A stretch of DNA of 64,000 bases from contig NC_049980.1 in the NCBI RefSeq assembly GCF_000003815.2, positions 5,832,461-5,896,460 of the forward strand, given 5' to 3'. The position numbers and the translations under genes were made by a program. Position 1 is the stretch's first letter. The number at the start of each line of letters is the position of its first letter. The stretch comes from Branchiostoma floridae. Lineage: Eukaryota > Chordata > Leptocardii > Amphioxiformes > Branchiostomatidae. The notes beneath the pieces are model-generated. The model had not been told where the DNA came from. It did no database searches and saw only the letters and a list, made by a program, of their open reading frames with translations. Below, piece by piece: positions 22,740 to 34,500 of the stretch.

Positions 22740-25700
22740 TTACTTTTCCAACAGCTTGATTTGTAAAGACATCTTCAACCGCTTGTTTGTTGATATGTGA
22801 ACCCCTGCTGTTAGTTCCTTTTCAACTCTTTGCCATGAAGTTCCCAGTCCCTGTGCACTACCTCCACTTCCAGTCGAACCACCATATAGTAGAACGCCCC
22901 GCCAGTTGTTTACTTGGCCCTCAAGCGTTTGGACAAGAACGTGTGCCTGTTGCGCCGCCATGCGGAACGAGGCGGTTCTACAGGTGACAGGCCAAAGGTA
23001 TGCATTTTGCAGCCGTGTCATGTTCACAAACGCGTTTGCCAGTGAGGAGAGACTGAGCGCCAGCTCATTTCCCGTCAAGTCGATCCTCTGTAGCTCCTGC
23101 AAGTGAACCAGCGTTTTGGCCATAGCTCTTCCCCCCTCGTTTGTTATTGAGTTTTTGCTGATTTCCAAGGTCCTGAGCTCTTTCAGGTGAGGGAACGTCT
23201 CTGAAATCGCTTCCACCCCGTCATCTCCAATATTGTTGCTATTAAGTCTTAAATCGGTCAGTTTATGCAGCAGGTGAAGCTGTCTAGCCAATGACGTTGC
23301 CGCTTTTGCTGAAAGTCCACAGATTGAAAGCTGGAGGCTGTACATTCCTCTGAGATATGGGAAAAGGTTGCCCAGTGCCACAACATCGTTGTCAGATAGG
23401 GTGGTTCCAGACAGCGATATATACGAGACATCTCTGTTTTGGTGGGCGTTTGTCATGTTTGGCAGTGCCTTCAATGCGTTCAGCATGGACGTAAGAAAGT
23501 CATTATATGCGGAAAAGCCGTGTGACTTATTTGAAGTCCAGTAAATAATGCAGTACCTTACCGCATCAGACAAGGTGTGAGGGAGGGCGGTTTTGACATC
23601 CCAGTACCGACACACCCAGGGCCAGAAGAACCGGTCTTCCAGTAGGGCCATCACAACCTCATTGTCATGATAATGCTGCTCCAAACCCGCTGCCTTTTCG
23701 CTGTCCTGTTGGAAATAGTCTCTGATGTAGAGTGTCCACTCAGTCCACCAGTCTGAGGAAAAAGAAAGTTGCTAAACAATATTTTTTTTTGCATTGTGGT
23801 TCTTTATTCACAAAACAGCTAACTTAACCTTCCCACGTACTAGTAGTCTTTCTTCTTCCTTTTCAAAGATAGCCATGACTAGTTCCACTTCCCACCGCTA
23901 GGTGGCGACATAGTGAGAAGAATGCAATCCAAACGTGACTTAGCTTGTAGCCCCATCTCCCACCCACCCCCTGCCTTCTCAATAGTAGAGCCAGTCAATA
24001 GACCGATCCGGTAGCCCCATGCACCTCCAGAAATGCAAATATTTGACGGACATGCATTGGTCCATCGGTGTGAATGGTCAATATGCTAATTAGCATGCTC
24101 TCATTGGTTGAATTATTAATTCTGATTGACAGTCGAGATTGGTCCATTGAAAGGAGCAGAAGGACAACAAAAACGTTAACGTTGGTAGGTAATTAGTATA
24201 GTTTGTGCATAAAGATCATTAACATCCAATAATTCACCAACCTGATGAAATTATTCATGAATTGTAGTCTGGAAATTTGAAATAAAGTACAAGAACCATA
24301 GCTAAAGATAACACACATGATGCTGATCCAATATAGTAGGAACAAATAAAAGATATGGAAACAGACCCACCCAGCTTTCAATCGAATTTAGCGATTTGGC
24401 CAATGGGAGAGAGGAACGTAGTCACATGGCTTTAGTAAGAGGAGCGACCAGCACGTCACCGGAATGTACTGCGCCTGCGCGAAAAGTATAGACATGCTAA
24501 ACCCTTACCGTTTAGCGGTTTACTAACTTGGGCCGCATTTAAGAAAGTACGTGCGTATATAAGGGTAAAACTCCGTGTACGTTTTACACGAAACCATGTC
24601 TCTAACATATACTGTGCAACAAGCGGGATTTCAATGCAACGTTGACCAAACCAAGCCCCAAACTACCAGGGTTTGCGCAGGCGCAGTACGTTCCGGTGAC
24701 GTGCTGGAGCGACCATTACCTGTTGTCTCGGAAGTGCTTGGTGACGTCACAGGCAGGTGTGCAGGCGATGTTGTAGGGATTTGAAACGTCGTGGAGTTTG
24801 TAATCGTTGTCAGGTCAACCTAGAAACAACACAGACGCTGTTAGCATTATGAGTGGTATAAATTAAAAAGCTTATGGCGATATACAGAAAGAAATCCCAT
24901 TTAGCAAATATACCGATCCCAAAACCACACCCACCTCCGTTTAACTACTAATAAATGCAAAATAAAAATTTGCAAATGCAAATATTTGATGGAAATGTAG
25001 TCACTCTAATTGGCTACACTGCTAAATGCAATTCTCTCATTGGTTGAACTGTTAATTGTGATTGACAGTCTGCTAGAATCGGTCTATTCTCAGTAGTGTA
25101 TATCGGAAGAGCATAAATGGTGTGTATATGCTACAAAAACTCATAATGAGCTGTTACTACTGTGTTTTGTGGTATGTAATGTTATAATGCCAATGACTAA
25201 GGAATGACCAAAGAACATACCGCCATGCTTTCGTTGTGGTGGGATCTTAGTCTGCTGTGTTGGTTAAAGACTACCGCCACCAATGTTGCAACAGTAACGG
25301 CGATGGCCACACCAACACTGACAGCCAACACACGCCCTGGACGGGACCTGAAGAACTCACGGCAGTTCTGACTGCACCTCGGAGTGTCATCTCCAGTACC
25401 CTCTGTGGACAAGCAAACAAGCTGATATGTAACGCTCAATCACTTTTATCCGCGGGGTAACCTATATCCGTTGTTTTAAAAAAAACAGGGTATTTAGGGA
25501 TATCAAATGGACGAGAGGTGTTTGCAAACTGTTGAAAAATGTTGACTTCAAATCCATAAATACCCTGTCTATATCTGAGATAGGTTACCCCGCGGATAAA
25601 GGTGAAGTAGAATTAGCGAAGAGCAGTGTGCATTTGTATAATGATGTTTATTGCAAGTCAATGCACAAGGGCTGATTGCAGGTACAAATAACACACATAA

Positions 25701-28700
25701 TAATGATACAAAGATCTACATTCCATGCTATTCTACATTATAACATTTTTCCAATGATATGTGTGTTCTTTTATTTTAGAAATATGATTGCTTATTGAAA
25801 TAGTTGAAAAGTAAGCAGATATTTTAGACACGCTGGTAAATAATGATTTTTTGTAATTAACAGGGATGAAATACAATGTGCCTAACAAGCCTAATTTTAG
25901 AAATTTTCCAAGGGCGAAAGCAAAGTTTGTCTTTCTCCTTGGAGGGAAAATGAGACGACAAATGGAAACTGAAAAAGATTTCTGCATTACACGTTACATA
26001 TTACGCTAGTTCACCTTTCTCCGAGGGGTAACCCATATCCGTTGTATTTGGAAGCATAATATTTAAGGATATCAAGTCGTCTGATAGTGGTTTCAAACTG
26101 CAAAGATAATACAATTTGAAACCACCAACCCTTGACTTTATATCCCTACATGCCCAGTTTCTCTATACAACGGATATAGGTTACCCGCGGATAAAGACGT
26201 ACTAACGTTACACGATATTACTCACCATCCCTGCCTTGCCCGGTTTGATGCCTCCTACACACGTCATCTTGTGCTGCGACAAACTCAGGATCCAAATCTG
26301 CATACACGTTTTCTGATGTTGGCTGGCCAAGTTGTCTTTCTTTCATGTCGTAGAAGGGCTGTTGCTCCTTTTTCTCATCAGCTGACGCGGCTTCCATCTC
26401 ATAAAAAGGCTGTTCTTCTTCTTCTTTGCCTTTGGCAGCGGTGACGTCCATCTTGTAAAATGGCTGTTCTTGTTCTTCTTTGTCCTTGGCAGCGGTGGCA
26501 TCCATCTTGTAAAACGGTTGTTCTTGTTCTTCATCAGTAGGGGGGATGTCCATCTCGTAGAATGGCTGAGCTGTGGCATCTTGGATCGCATCTTGTAATG
26601 CCAGAAACTCTGGGTCTAGATCGGCATAAACGTGGATGGACAAGTTCGAGTGTTCCTCATCGTTCTCGTAATGTCGGTGTTCTTCATCGTTCTCGTAATG
26701 TCGGTGTTCTTCATCGTTCTCGTAATGTCCGTGATTTTTATCGTACTGGAAATATTTGTGCTCTTCATCGTTCTCGTAATGTCCGTGATTTTTATCGTAC
26801 TGGAAATATTTGTGTTCTTCATCGTTCTCGCCATGCCCGTGTTTTTCATCGTTCTCGTAATGTAGGTGTTCTCCATCGTTCTCGTAAGGTCGGTGTTTTT
26901 CGCCATTCTTGTAGGCGAATTTCAGTCCTACCTCTCCGTTTTCAGTGTTTTTCAGTGGACACTCCTCGCCATATTCTCTAACAGGCTTCAAAACTGCGTC
27001 TGTGCACTCCATTGCTATTAGTGCCTGTCTCTGCCAGTCGAGGATCCTCTTGGTAGACCAGAACCTCTGTCCCACCCGCCTGACGTAGAGCGGGTCCGGC
27101 GGGCGGCAGGGGACATCGGCCGGCTGAGGTGGTGACTCCTTCGGTCGAACAGCAGCAGGTGGACATACTGTATAGAAGTAAAGAAGAAAATAAGGATAAG
27201 GGCCTAGGGACGCAATTACGAACAAGGGATATTTGGTCCAGGTTAAAAGCAAATTTTTTGTACCCGCAGTCAAACATATACAAGTGACCACCTCTACATC
27301 AAGACCATCTGGGCTTTGATATAAATAGTCACACCTGCACTAGTGGCCATCTCTACATAATGACCACATGGCTGTTGATATACAGGAAAACCTGTACAAG
27401 TGACCACCTCTACATGATATCCATCTCTGGCCATTGATATAATGTCAAAAATATAAAAGTGACCACCAGTAGTTCTACATAAGGATCATTTTGACTTTTA
27501 TATACAAACCTGTACATGTGACCATCTCTACATAAGGACCATCTGGCCATTGATATGCATTCAAACCTGTACAAGGGACCACCTCGCCATATGAACTAAA
27601 TGGTCATTGATGTATAGTCAAACGTGTGTTACACAAGGACCACCTGGGACAATGCATCCACTGGTGGTACATGGTTCCTAAGTAGATATTTTTCCCCATT
27701 GATACGTTCACAATCGTAAAGAACCATGTCTACATAGACCACCCGCGTGTAAAGGTGGGTGTCAAAACTGCACATTTTGCTTGGTTCGTCCATTAGTGAA
27801 GTAATCTGATAGCACCTCTTTATCACATCAACTCATAAATTAGAGGAGAAAGATTTTGTCTTTTAGTGAAAATAATCTAATAACACCCTCTATTACACTA
27901 ATTCACTAGTAAGAGGTAAACGATTGTGCCAGTGAAAACATCTAATAACACCCCTTTATCACATTAATTCACGAGTAAGAGGAAAAAGATTGAGTTTATT
28001 AGTGAAAAAACTGATAGCACCCGTCTATTACATTAATTCACTAGTAAGAAAAGTTTTTTTTTGTCTATCAGTAAAACTGATAGCACCACTCCATCACTAG
28101 AAACAGGTAAAAGATTCTATTATAATGAAAAAATGTGATAGCAACCCTCTATCGCATTAATTCGCTAGTAGGAGGAAAAGAGTTCGTCTATTAGATAAAA
28201 ATGTGATTGCATCCCTCTATCACATTAATTCACAAGTAAAAGGAATACAATTTTGTCTATTAGTGAAAAATTGTAATGGCACCCCTATATTACATTAATT
28301 CCTTGGTAGGTGGAAAGAGATTTTGTCAATAAGTAAAAAGATGAAAGCAGCCCTCTACCACATTAATCAACCTGTAAGAGAAAAGAGATTAATCTTTTAG
28401 TGAAAATATGTGATAGCAGCCCTCTATTACATTTATTCAATAGTAAAAGGTAAAATATTGTGTCTATTAGTGAAAATCTAATAGCACCTCTATATCAAAT
28501 CAATTTACTAGTAAGAGAAAAGGATTTTCTCTATTAGTGAAAAATGTGATAGTACCCCTTTATCACATTTATTCATTAGTAATAGGGAATATATTTGTCC
28601 ATTAGGGGAAAAATATGATAGCACTTATCACATTAATTCGCAAGTAAGAGAAGAAAGATTTCGTCAATAAGTGAACAACATGTGTGAGCACCCTCTATCA

Positions 28701-31167
28701 CAGGAAAACCATTTGTCTATTAGAAAAATGTTATAGTAACCCACTATCACATCAATTCACAAGTAAGAAAAAAATATTTTACTATTGGTGAAAAGATGTG
28801 ATACCACATTTTAATTCCCACGTAAGAGGTAAAAACCGTGTCTATTAATAGCAAAAATTGATAGCAGCCTTCTATCATATAAATTCACTAGTAAGAGAAA
28901 ACATATTTTATCTATCAGTGAAAACATAGTATAGCATCCCTCTATCACATTAATTTAAAAGTAAGAGGTGAAGATTGTATCTATTAGTGAAAAAAAATCT
29001 AACAGATCCCCTCTATCACATTAATTGAATAGTCAGAGGAAGAAGATGTTGTCTCCTTGTGAAAAAATCTGATATCACCTCTCTACAGCACAATTCACTA
29101 GTAAGAGGGGAAAAAATTGTTAATTAGTGAAAATGTGATAGCACCCTTCTATCACGTTTAGGTAAAATATTCTATTAGTGAAATGTGATAGCACCACTCT
29201 ATCACATCAGTTTTACTAGTAACAGGAAAATATTTTTGTCTATTTGAGAAAAAATGTGTCAGTACCCCTCTATCACACAAATTCACTCGTAAGAGGTGAA
29301 GATTGTATCTATTAGTGAAAACATCTAGATCTAACAGCTCCTCTCTATCACATTAATTCAATAGTTAGAGGAAGAAGATGTTGTCTCCTTGTGAAAAAAA
29401 TCTGATAGCACCTCTCTACAGCATAATTCACTAGTAAGTGGGAAAAGATTTTGTTAATTAGTGAAAATGTGATAGCACCCTTCTATCACATTTAGTAGTC
29501 TCCTTGTGAAAAAAATCTGATAGCACCTCTCTACAGCATAATTCACTAGTAAGAGGGAAAAGATTTTGTTAATTAGTGAAAATGTGATAGCACCCTTCTA
29601 TCATGTTTAGGTAAAATATTCTATTAGTGAGAAAAATGTGATAGCACGTGCACCAATCTATCACATCAATTCACTAGTAAGAGAAAAATATTTGTCTATT
29701 AGTGAAAAATGTGATTACCCCTCTATTACATTAATTTAGTAGTAAGACGCTCTAAAATGTACTCGTGAAATAATGTGATATCATTATGACAACTATTATC
29801 ACGTGTAAAAGTAGCCAACACGGTTTTCGACTGAAAAACATTTTTATCTAAAATAATTAATAATGTGATTAATAGATAATACTCGTCACTGTACAACCAT
29901 TTCAAGGGTGATTTACGTAACTTTTATCTAGCAGTTTTAGTAATTCACAACCGATAATCACGACAGTTTCCGTTCGCTTCATAGTTTTCCGTAAGAATTT
30001 TCCGTCGGATTTCCCCGTCGTTTTTCGGCATTTTCGGCACAATTGTGCGACGTCACGCCTTTTCGTTCCTCTACTATGGGCGTCTGCTCGGATTAATGCT
30101 CGGACGTGAATCGGCAATTGTCGGTTGTGGTCGGGTAAAGTAGACCAAATCTAAACACGTTCGTACGACGCAATGACGTCACATAATTAGTCTATTGTAT
30201 GTCAATGTAAAGGGATTGAGTACATGTGGTTAACTTGCAAATACCACAAACAAATAATATTAAGCGAACATCGAAGTTTCTTCAAATATTCCATTCTAAT
30301 AAAGAAGGCTATTAACCTAAATATTTTTTCTATTGTTTCTGTTTGTTTTTCAGTTTATTTTCTCGCTGCTGTTGACGTTGATGCAAACCCATAACATTGG
30401 ATATTACCGATCACGTAACGTAGTTCACATTTATCCGTGAGATAATCAACCTGTTTCCGTTATTTTTTTAATTCAGGGAATTTTGCTTGATATTAGGTCA
30501 ATAATCGGTGCGATATTTTAGAAATTACTGGAAATTTTTGAGAATGGTGCCATTTGAAACCAACGTCCGTTGAAATGATATCCTTAGCTAAATACCTACG
30601 GAGAATGTACCTACCCAGCGAATAAAAGTGAAACGGCGTTACTTACAAACCCTCCATTTTTATTCAGTACTGTATAAAAGCCATACTTTTCCGCAGTTGA
30701 AATGACGACGCAATTGCCTAGCAAATCGTTTAGGGCGCGGGTACATACACCGGCGATCGTCGAACAGCCATGCATGTACCCTGAAAAGTTAAACTCTCTT
30801 GCCACACAAAACGCTGTCTTAAATCCCTGTCGGTGGTCGAAAACCCTTTGACATCAAAATCGTACGAACATCGCACAACGTATATGACCGCGCCCTAAGC
30901 AATCAGCAATTGTATTCATTACAACCAAAAACAGTAAAAAATCACCATACCTCCAGTCTTCCTGCTTTCATAAAGCCTTTCTAAGTCGTCGTCTTCACAG
31001 GATGGACCCGGCTGTACCGACGACTTTGTACACCTCACACTCTGATTTTCCAATAATGGCGGTTTCGTCTCCACTTTTGCTGGTACCTTGGCGGTTTTTC
31101 CGCCTTTAACTTTGAGATTTTCCGCCAGTTTTGCCTCGCGAACCTCCATATTGACGTTTTCGATCAT
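22740..31167 (-). CDS. type II membrane protein with tyrosine-motif repeats and LRRs, copy 1 (five exons)
   Basis: Exons (- strand): 31167-30951, 27167-26226, 25402-25221, 24819-24720, 23752-22740; all junctions are GT-AG with phases 1,1,0,1, giving 817 residues. In order: a conserved head ending SCEDDDLERLYESRK; RRVGQRFWSTKRILDWQR; an array of 9-residue YENDEEHRH units (YEND at Y167, 176, 203, 221, 230, 239); VYADLDPEF at Y253 and Y361; five QPFY(E/K/D)M motifs between them; a helix at about 411-432 preceded by RSRPGR; a Thr/Ser/Pro stalk with an NST sequon; WWTEWTLYIRDYF; and about four ribonuclease-inhibitor-like LRRs. Basic residues before the helix and no N-terminal signal suggest the tyrosine-rich N-terminus is cytoplasmic and the LRRs outside. 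YxN and YxxL are known SH2-docking spacings, so a signalling receptor is inferred. I do not recognise a named family. Confidence 0.8.
23892..23908 (+). promoter_or_regulatory. CTCF-like motif in LRR gene intron 4
   Basis: CCACCGCTAGGTGGCGACA is close to the CTCF core and shares GCTAGGTGGCG with the candidate site before CTDP1, in the opposite orientation. Motif evidence only. Confidence 0.4.
24001..24150. mobile_element. short ACCGATCC-ended MITE
   Basis: Starts GACCGATCCGGTAGCCCC and ends near GTCGAGATTGGTC, with an interior GCAAATATTTGACGG and CTCATTGGTTGAA that recur in three other places in the window (24912, 63214, 63868). Noncoding, about 150 bp. Confidence 0.55.
24912..25086. mobile_element. 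short ACCGATCC-ended MITE
   Basis: Same family as 24001-24150: left end ACCGATCCCAAAACCAC, right end TAGAATCGGTCT, shared interior AAATATTTGATGG. It lies in intron 3 of the LRR gene and has a counterpart at 63214-63390 in the other arm. Confidence 0.6.
25440..25606. mobile_element. foldback MITE of the TTTATCCGCGGGTAACC family
   Basis: Left end TCACTTTTATCCGCGGGGTA and right end TACCCCGCGGATAAAGGTGA are inverted repeats of about 35 bp including CCTATATCCGTTGT. It lies in intron 2 and matches the copy at 62682-62868 in the other arm. Confidence 0.8.
26009..26202. mobile_element. foldback MITE of the TTTATCCGCGGGTAACC family
   Basis: Ends TTCACCTTTCTCCGAGGGG and TTACCCGCGGATAAAGACGT, with inner GGATATCAAGTCG facing CTTGACTTTATATCC. 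It is just past exon 2 of the LRR gene and matches 62089-62280 in the other arm. Confidence 0.8.
27290..27760. repeat. ~57-63-bp tandem array in LRR gene intron 1
   Basis: Degenerate units of the form GACCATCTGGCCATTGATAT then CAAACCTGTACAAGTGACCA. The same array is much longer at 60190-61000 in the other arm. Confidence 0.8.
27790..29800. repeat. ~69-bp satellite array in LRR gene intron 1
   Basis: About 28 imperfect units built from ATTAGTGAAAAATGTGATAG, CACCCCTCTATCACATTAAT and TCACTAGTAAGAGG. It fills half of intron 1. The matching array in the other arm is at 57600-60130. Confidence 0.9.
29902..30117 (-). other. small open frame in intron 1 conserved between the two arms
   Basis: 71 codons with the segment SRGTKRRDVAQLCRKCR and ETVVIIGCELL. 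The other arm has the same peptide at 57284-57496. The arms differ by 27 bases inside this frame, a multiple of three, so the frame survives. It might be an optional exon, an upstream exon or an old element; no splice sites were confirmed. Confidence 0.4.
30422..30632. mobile_element. foldback MITE of the TTTATCCGCGGGTAACC family (diverged)
   Basis: Ends AGTTCACATTTATCCGTGAG and CCCAGCGAATAAAAGTGAA with the internal GATATCC pairs of the family, more degenerate than other copies. Its counterpart in the other arm is at 56851-57027. Confidence 0.6.
30732..30896. mobile_element. MITE with AGGGCGCGGTCACATAC ends, arm 1
   Basis: Ends AGGGCGCGGGTACATAC and GTATATGACCGCGCCCT are inverted repeats of 17 bp about 165 bp apart, with GGCGATCGTCG just inside. 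The counterpart in arm 2 is 56544-56728. Confidence 0.7.
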
Positions 31168-31418
31168 GTCGTTCTAATTTTTCTTACTGTTGGGGAAAGA
31201 TTTTTGCGTCACCGCTTTCCCTGTGGCTTTCCTCTCTCAAAAGTCGAGTATATAAACGTCTAGAGCTGACAAAACAGTGAAGTCTTATGGATATGCTATT
31301 TTGGTGTTGTTACCATAGAGAGGAAATTCCAAATTACGTCAATTCGACGTTAATCGTGTCTTATTGGACGAATCTGTTTCTTCCGAATCAAATTAGTCTG
31401 CTTCTTGCCGCGCCCGTT

Positions 31419-31429
31419 CGCCATTTTGA
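31419..31429 (-). promoter_or_regulatory. YY1-like motif upstream of LRR gene copy 1
   Basis: On the - strand TTCAAAATGGCGAAC lies about 255 bases before the ATG. The same AANATGGCG core is found at the matching place in arm 2 (56004-56014) and in the third fragment (47883-47892), which supports a conserved promoter element. Confidence 0.45.
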
Positions 31430-31680
31430 AACAACGTTAACTACAGGATTTTAGTACTTTTATTTCAGTTCATTATTTTATCATCTGAAGGTGTAGAGGA
31501 CAACTTCATTGCAAAATCTTACGCGAGTCTATAATTGATAAAATCGCAATGAATAAGAATCAAAATAATGACAATGTTGGATTTATGTTTCCGATAGGTT
31601 TCTAATGCTCGCTTGGCAAAGGTAAGGGACGTTGAACTCTTAAAGAACTACGGTTGCTGTTTGTGTGTTCGTCCGGAAGG

Positions 31681-33810
31681 TTTAGCCTTAAAAATCCTTC
31701 TTTTCTTTGACAATTTTACCCCAATTTAGAACGTTTTTAGAAGGAACAGATAGGGTCTAAACCTTCCCATTCTGGTCAAACTTTGATCAGTATAGCACTT
31801 AATTTGGAACAAGGAGGTTTTAACCTCTTAATGTTGTTCCTACTCCTTACAAATCCTCATTGGTTAGATTAAGGGAAATTTGCCATGTTTTCTGCGGGCA
31901 GAATGAAGAGGAAATTGGGGTCAAAAGTAAGGTTTCTTTCATAGATCGAGCTTTTCCTGGAGAAGAACTAACCTCTGTTTTCTTTTAAGGCCACAGCAAG
32001 TAAATTTGATGGATGACATCAGCGCGCGCATTAATTTCGCCTGATTTGAAAATAAAAAACAAGAAAATCAACATGCCGCAAATTGACAAATATGTCGTAA
32101 ACGTCTTGCAATTTTTTGTGTTTTATGGCATGTGTAGACAGTCTATAAAGTGTTCAATAGCATATCAATATCCAGTATAGTTGCGACAAGGTTCTTTCTG
32201 GATTTGTCCTAGAAATTGACAGTCTGTGTTCAATCACACATGAACATCCATTATAGCTACTACCCCTGGTGGTACGACAAGCTCTTCTCTGCATTTGTTT
32301 TAGCTAGAAAACAGTCTGTGTTCTATTGCATATGAGTATCCAGTATTAGTTGCTACCTGTGCGGGTATGGCAAGATCAAGGACAGTTGAATGTTGACAGT
32401 GTAAGATGTTCAATTTACAACTGAATATCTAACCTGCATTATTGATGAGGAAACAATGTGATTCCACATTGGTCAATGATTGGGAAGTTCATTGTTGTGG
32501 AATTTGGAAGTTAAGGAAATGTGGACACTGTTAGACATAAATCATGCAAATGAGGGTCAAACTAACATAACTTACGAGGAAATTATACATTAGAGTTCTC
32601 TGCTAATATATGAATTTCATTAATTGTATCAGTTGGGTAGTAAGGATACAAAATTGATATGATTTATGCAAATAAGGGTCTTATTTATCAGTGAGAAACA
32701 TTTATGAAACGTCAGTCGAAAAAATCATTTAGCAAATGTATGAGGTCGTGGAACTCTAGTTGTCTTTAGGAATCATTACCAGAGCAAAAGCACGCTATGT
32801 GTCTAACTATATGGTAACAGGAATTTCGTCATATATCCTTGCATTTTTTGCTGCAAGGAATTCAATAATTTACTTTTTGTTATTAGTTACACTCTTAAAG
32901 AAAGTTACTTTGGTCTTGACTTTGGTTTGGTAAAAGAAATATAGAGCCCGCATTTAATAGTAAACTCCAGTATTTGATATTCAGCAGGTCAAACCATGAT
33001 ATGTTACTACTAGATGCCATGCTATATCATAAACCCCATTACTAGGGGAATGTTACCAGCTATAAATGCCAATGCAAAGCCAGAAACTAAGTTCAGTTGA
33101 CGTATGCGTCTTGATTTGAGCCATTTGAGTTTGAAAAGATGCTTTCTTAAACATCCCGCCGCCCCAATAACCTGCACGTTTGTATAGGATATAATGAGCA
33201 ACTGAAGCTGAGAAATGACTATATACCAAAGGAAGAGACAGACCGTGAAAAAGCAAGGCGTTGGACGCATTTGTGCGTTTACCTGCTCATAATTACAATG
33301 TGTTTTTTCCTTTCGGCATTATATTTTGTCCACAACCACATTCATGTCGTTAAGAATGATTGTCAGAGCAAAGACACATCGTGAGTTTAACAAATCAACA
33401 GTTTGAACTGAACAAATATACTGACTCAGTGTCCTATTGCATGTGTGACGTACGACATTTGAGCTTCAAAGAGCGTTTTTGCGTCTCGAGAACATTCTGG
33501 AGTTTGCACAGGCCATCGTTTAACAATAGCGTCCAAAGTGCATAATGTACTGTTTCCAAGGGTATGTGGGGAGGGTCGGACCTTGACTCGTATGAGTCAA
33601 CTCGGGCCAACACCTAGGCCAACTCGCAAATGGTTGGGACAGGCTTGTATCACATTTCCAGGCCGTGCAGCTTTCGGGAGGGAAGAGAATGATATAAACG
33701 AATGCGTAAAAGACACCAAAATACACAAAATGTCGACATAAAGTTCATAACCATAATTAGTCTGTGACCAGAGGGTAACCTCTGGCGACAGACTTTTAGT
33801 TTTGTCACGT
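31681..33810. other. intergenic sequence, spacer side of arm 1
   Basis: No complete gene. About 32135-32400 holds three loose units (~80-97 bp) around ACAGTCTGTGTTC and ATCCAGTAT; a possible GPCR fragment lies at 33022-33270. The rest is AT-rich sequence in which I recognise nothing. Confidence 0.5.
33022..33270 (-). pseudogene. possible GPCR fragment (helices 5-6)
   Basis: An 82-codon frame with two hydrophobic helices (FLWYIVISQLQLLIISY and FALAFIAGNIPLVMGFMI) separated by a short basic loop KWLKSRRIRQL. This spacing resembles helix 5, third loop and helix 6 of a class A receptor, and no flanking helices were found in frame. It could be a gene relic or chance; low certainty. Confidence 0.25.
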
Positions 33811-33814
33811 TTTC

Positions 33815-34500
33815 GCGCGTTCGCATCTGTATCTGCATGTTCCCGTTGACTGAATCCTATGAGGTTTGGCAGGTCCTTTGTACTGAGGTTGACGATGATG
33901 CACGTGGGTTTCTTTCGGTGGCAGCTGGTTTTATTATGGATGTTATAAAAATAACACCCCTACAAAATGTTCGTCTTCCGGTGTATTGGTCCAGATCCCC
34001 TGTATGTGGGTCATGCCGTCATTTGATATTGTGAAGCAGATGCGTGGTTTTATCTGATCGTCAAAGTTATTCGCGTTCGCATCTGTATCTGCATGTTCCC
34101 GTTGTCGGATACGTATGTTGTTTGGCAAGTCCTTTGCACTGAGGTTGACGATGATGCACGTTTTTTTTTCGCGGCTGCTGGTTTTATTATGGATGTATAA
34201 AAATATCACCCCTACAATTTGTTCATCTTGCGGTGTTTTGGTCCAAGGCCACTTTGTGTGAGCCTTGCCATAATTAAACATTGCAAGCAGATGCGTGGTT
34301 TCATCTGATCTTCAAAGTAATTCCCGTTCGCATCTGTATCTGCATGTTCCCGTTGTCGGATACGTATGTTGTTTGGCAGGTCCTCTGCACTGAGGTTGAC
34401 GATGATGCACGTTGTTTTTTCTATTTCTTTATGTATAAAAATATCACACCTACAATTTGTTCGTCTTACGGTGTTTTGGTCCAGGGCCGTTTTAGCATTT
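33815..34500. repeat. ~253-bp tandem repeat, three units
   Basis: Units begin near 33821, 34076 and 34328 with TTCGCATCTGTATCTGCATG and each contain CTGAGGTTGACGATGATGCA. Divergence between units is moderate. Confidence 0.85.

Larger units (their letters stand above)
24000..31680 (-). repeat. arm 1 of a large inverted repeat
   Basis: The whole stretch reappears in inverse orientation at about 55750-64000: exons 1-4 of the LRR gene, both intronic tandem arrays, a small conserved open frame and several MITEs all match in order. The homology reaches the window end in the other arm (64000 pairs with about 24000), so arm 1 probably continues through the LRR exon. Outer homology stops near 31680. 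Confidence 0.9.

Noticed and set aside
26562-26981. open frames antisense to the YEND repeats (HRSRNVGVL and MSVFFIVLV peptides)
   Set aside because: The 27-base repeat keeps other frames open; only the sense frame joins to neighbouring exons in phase.
27790-29800. CRISPR-like array
   Set aside because: The units are continuous ~69-bp satellite monomers without unique spacers, inside a eukaryotic intron.
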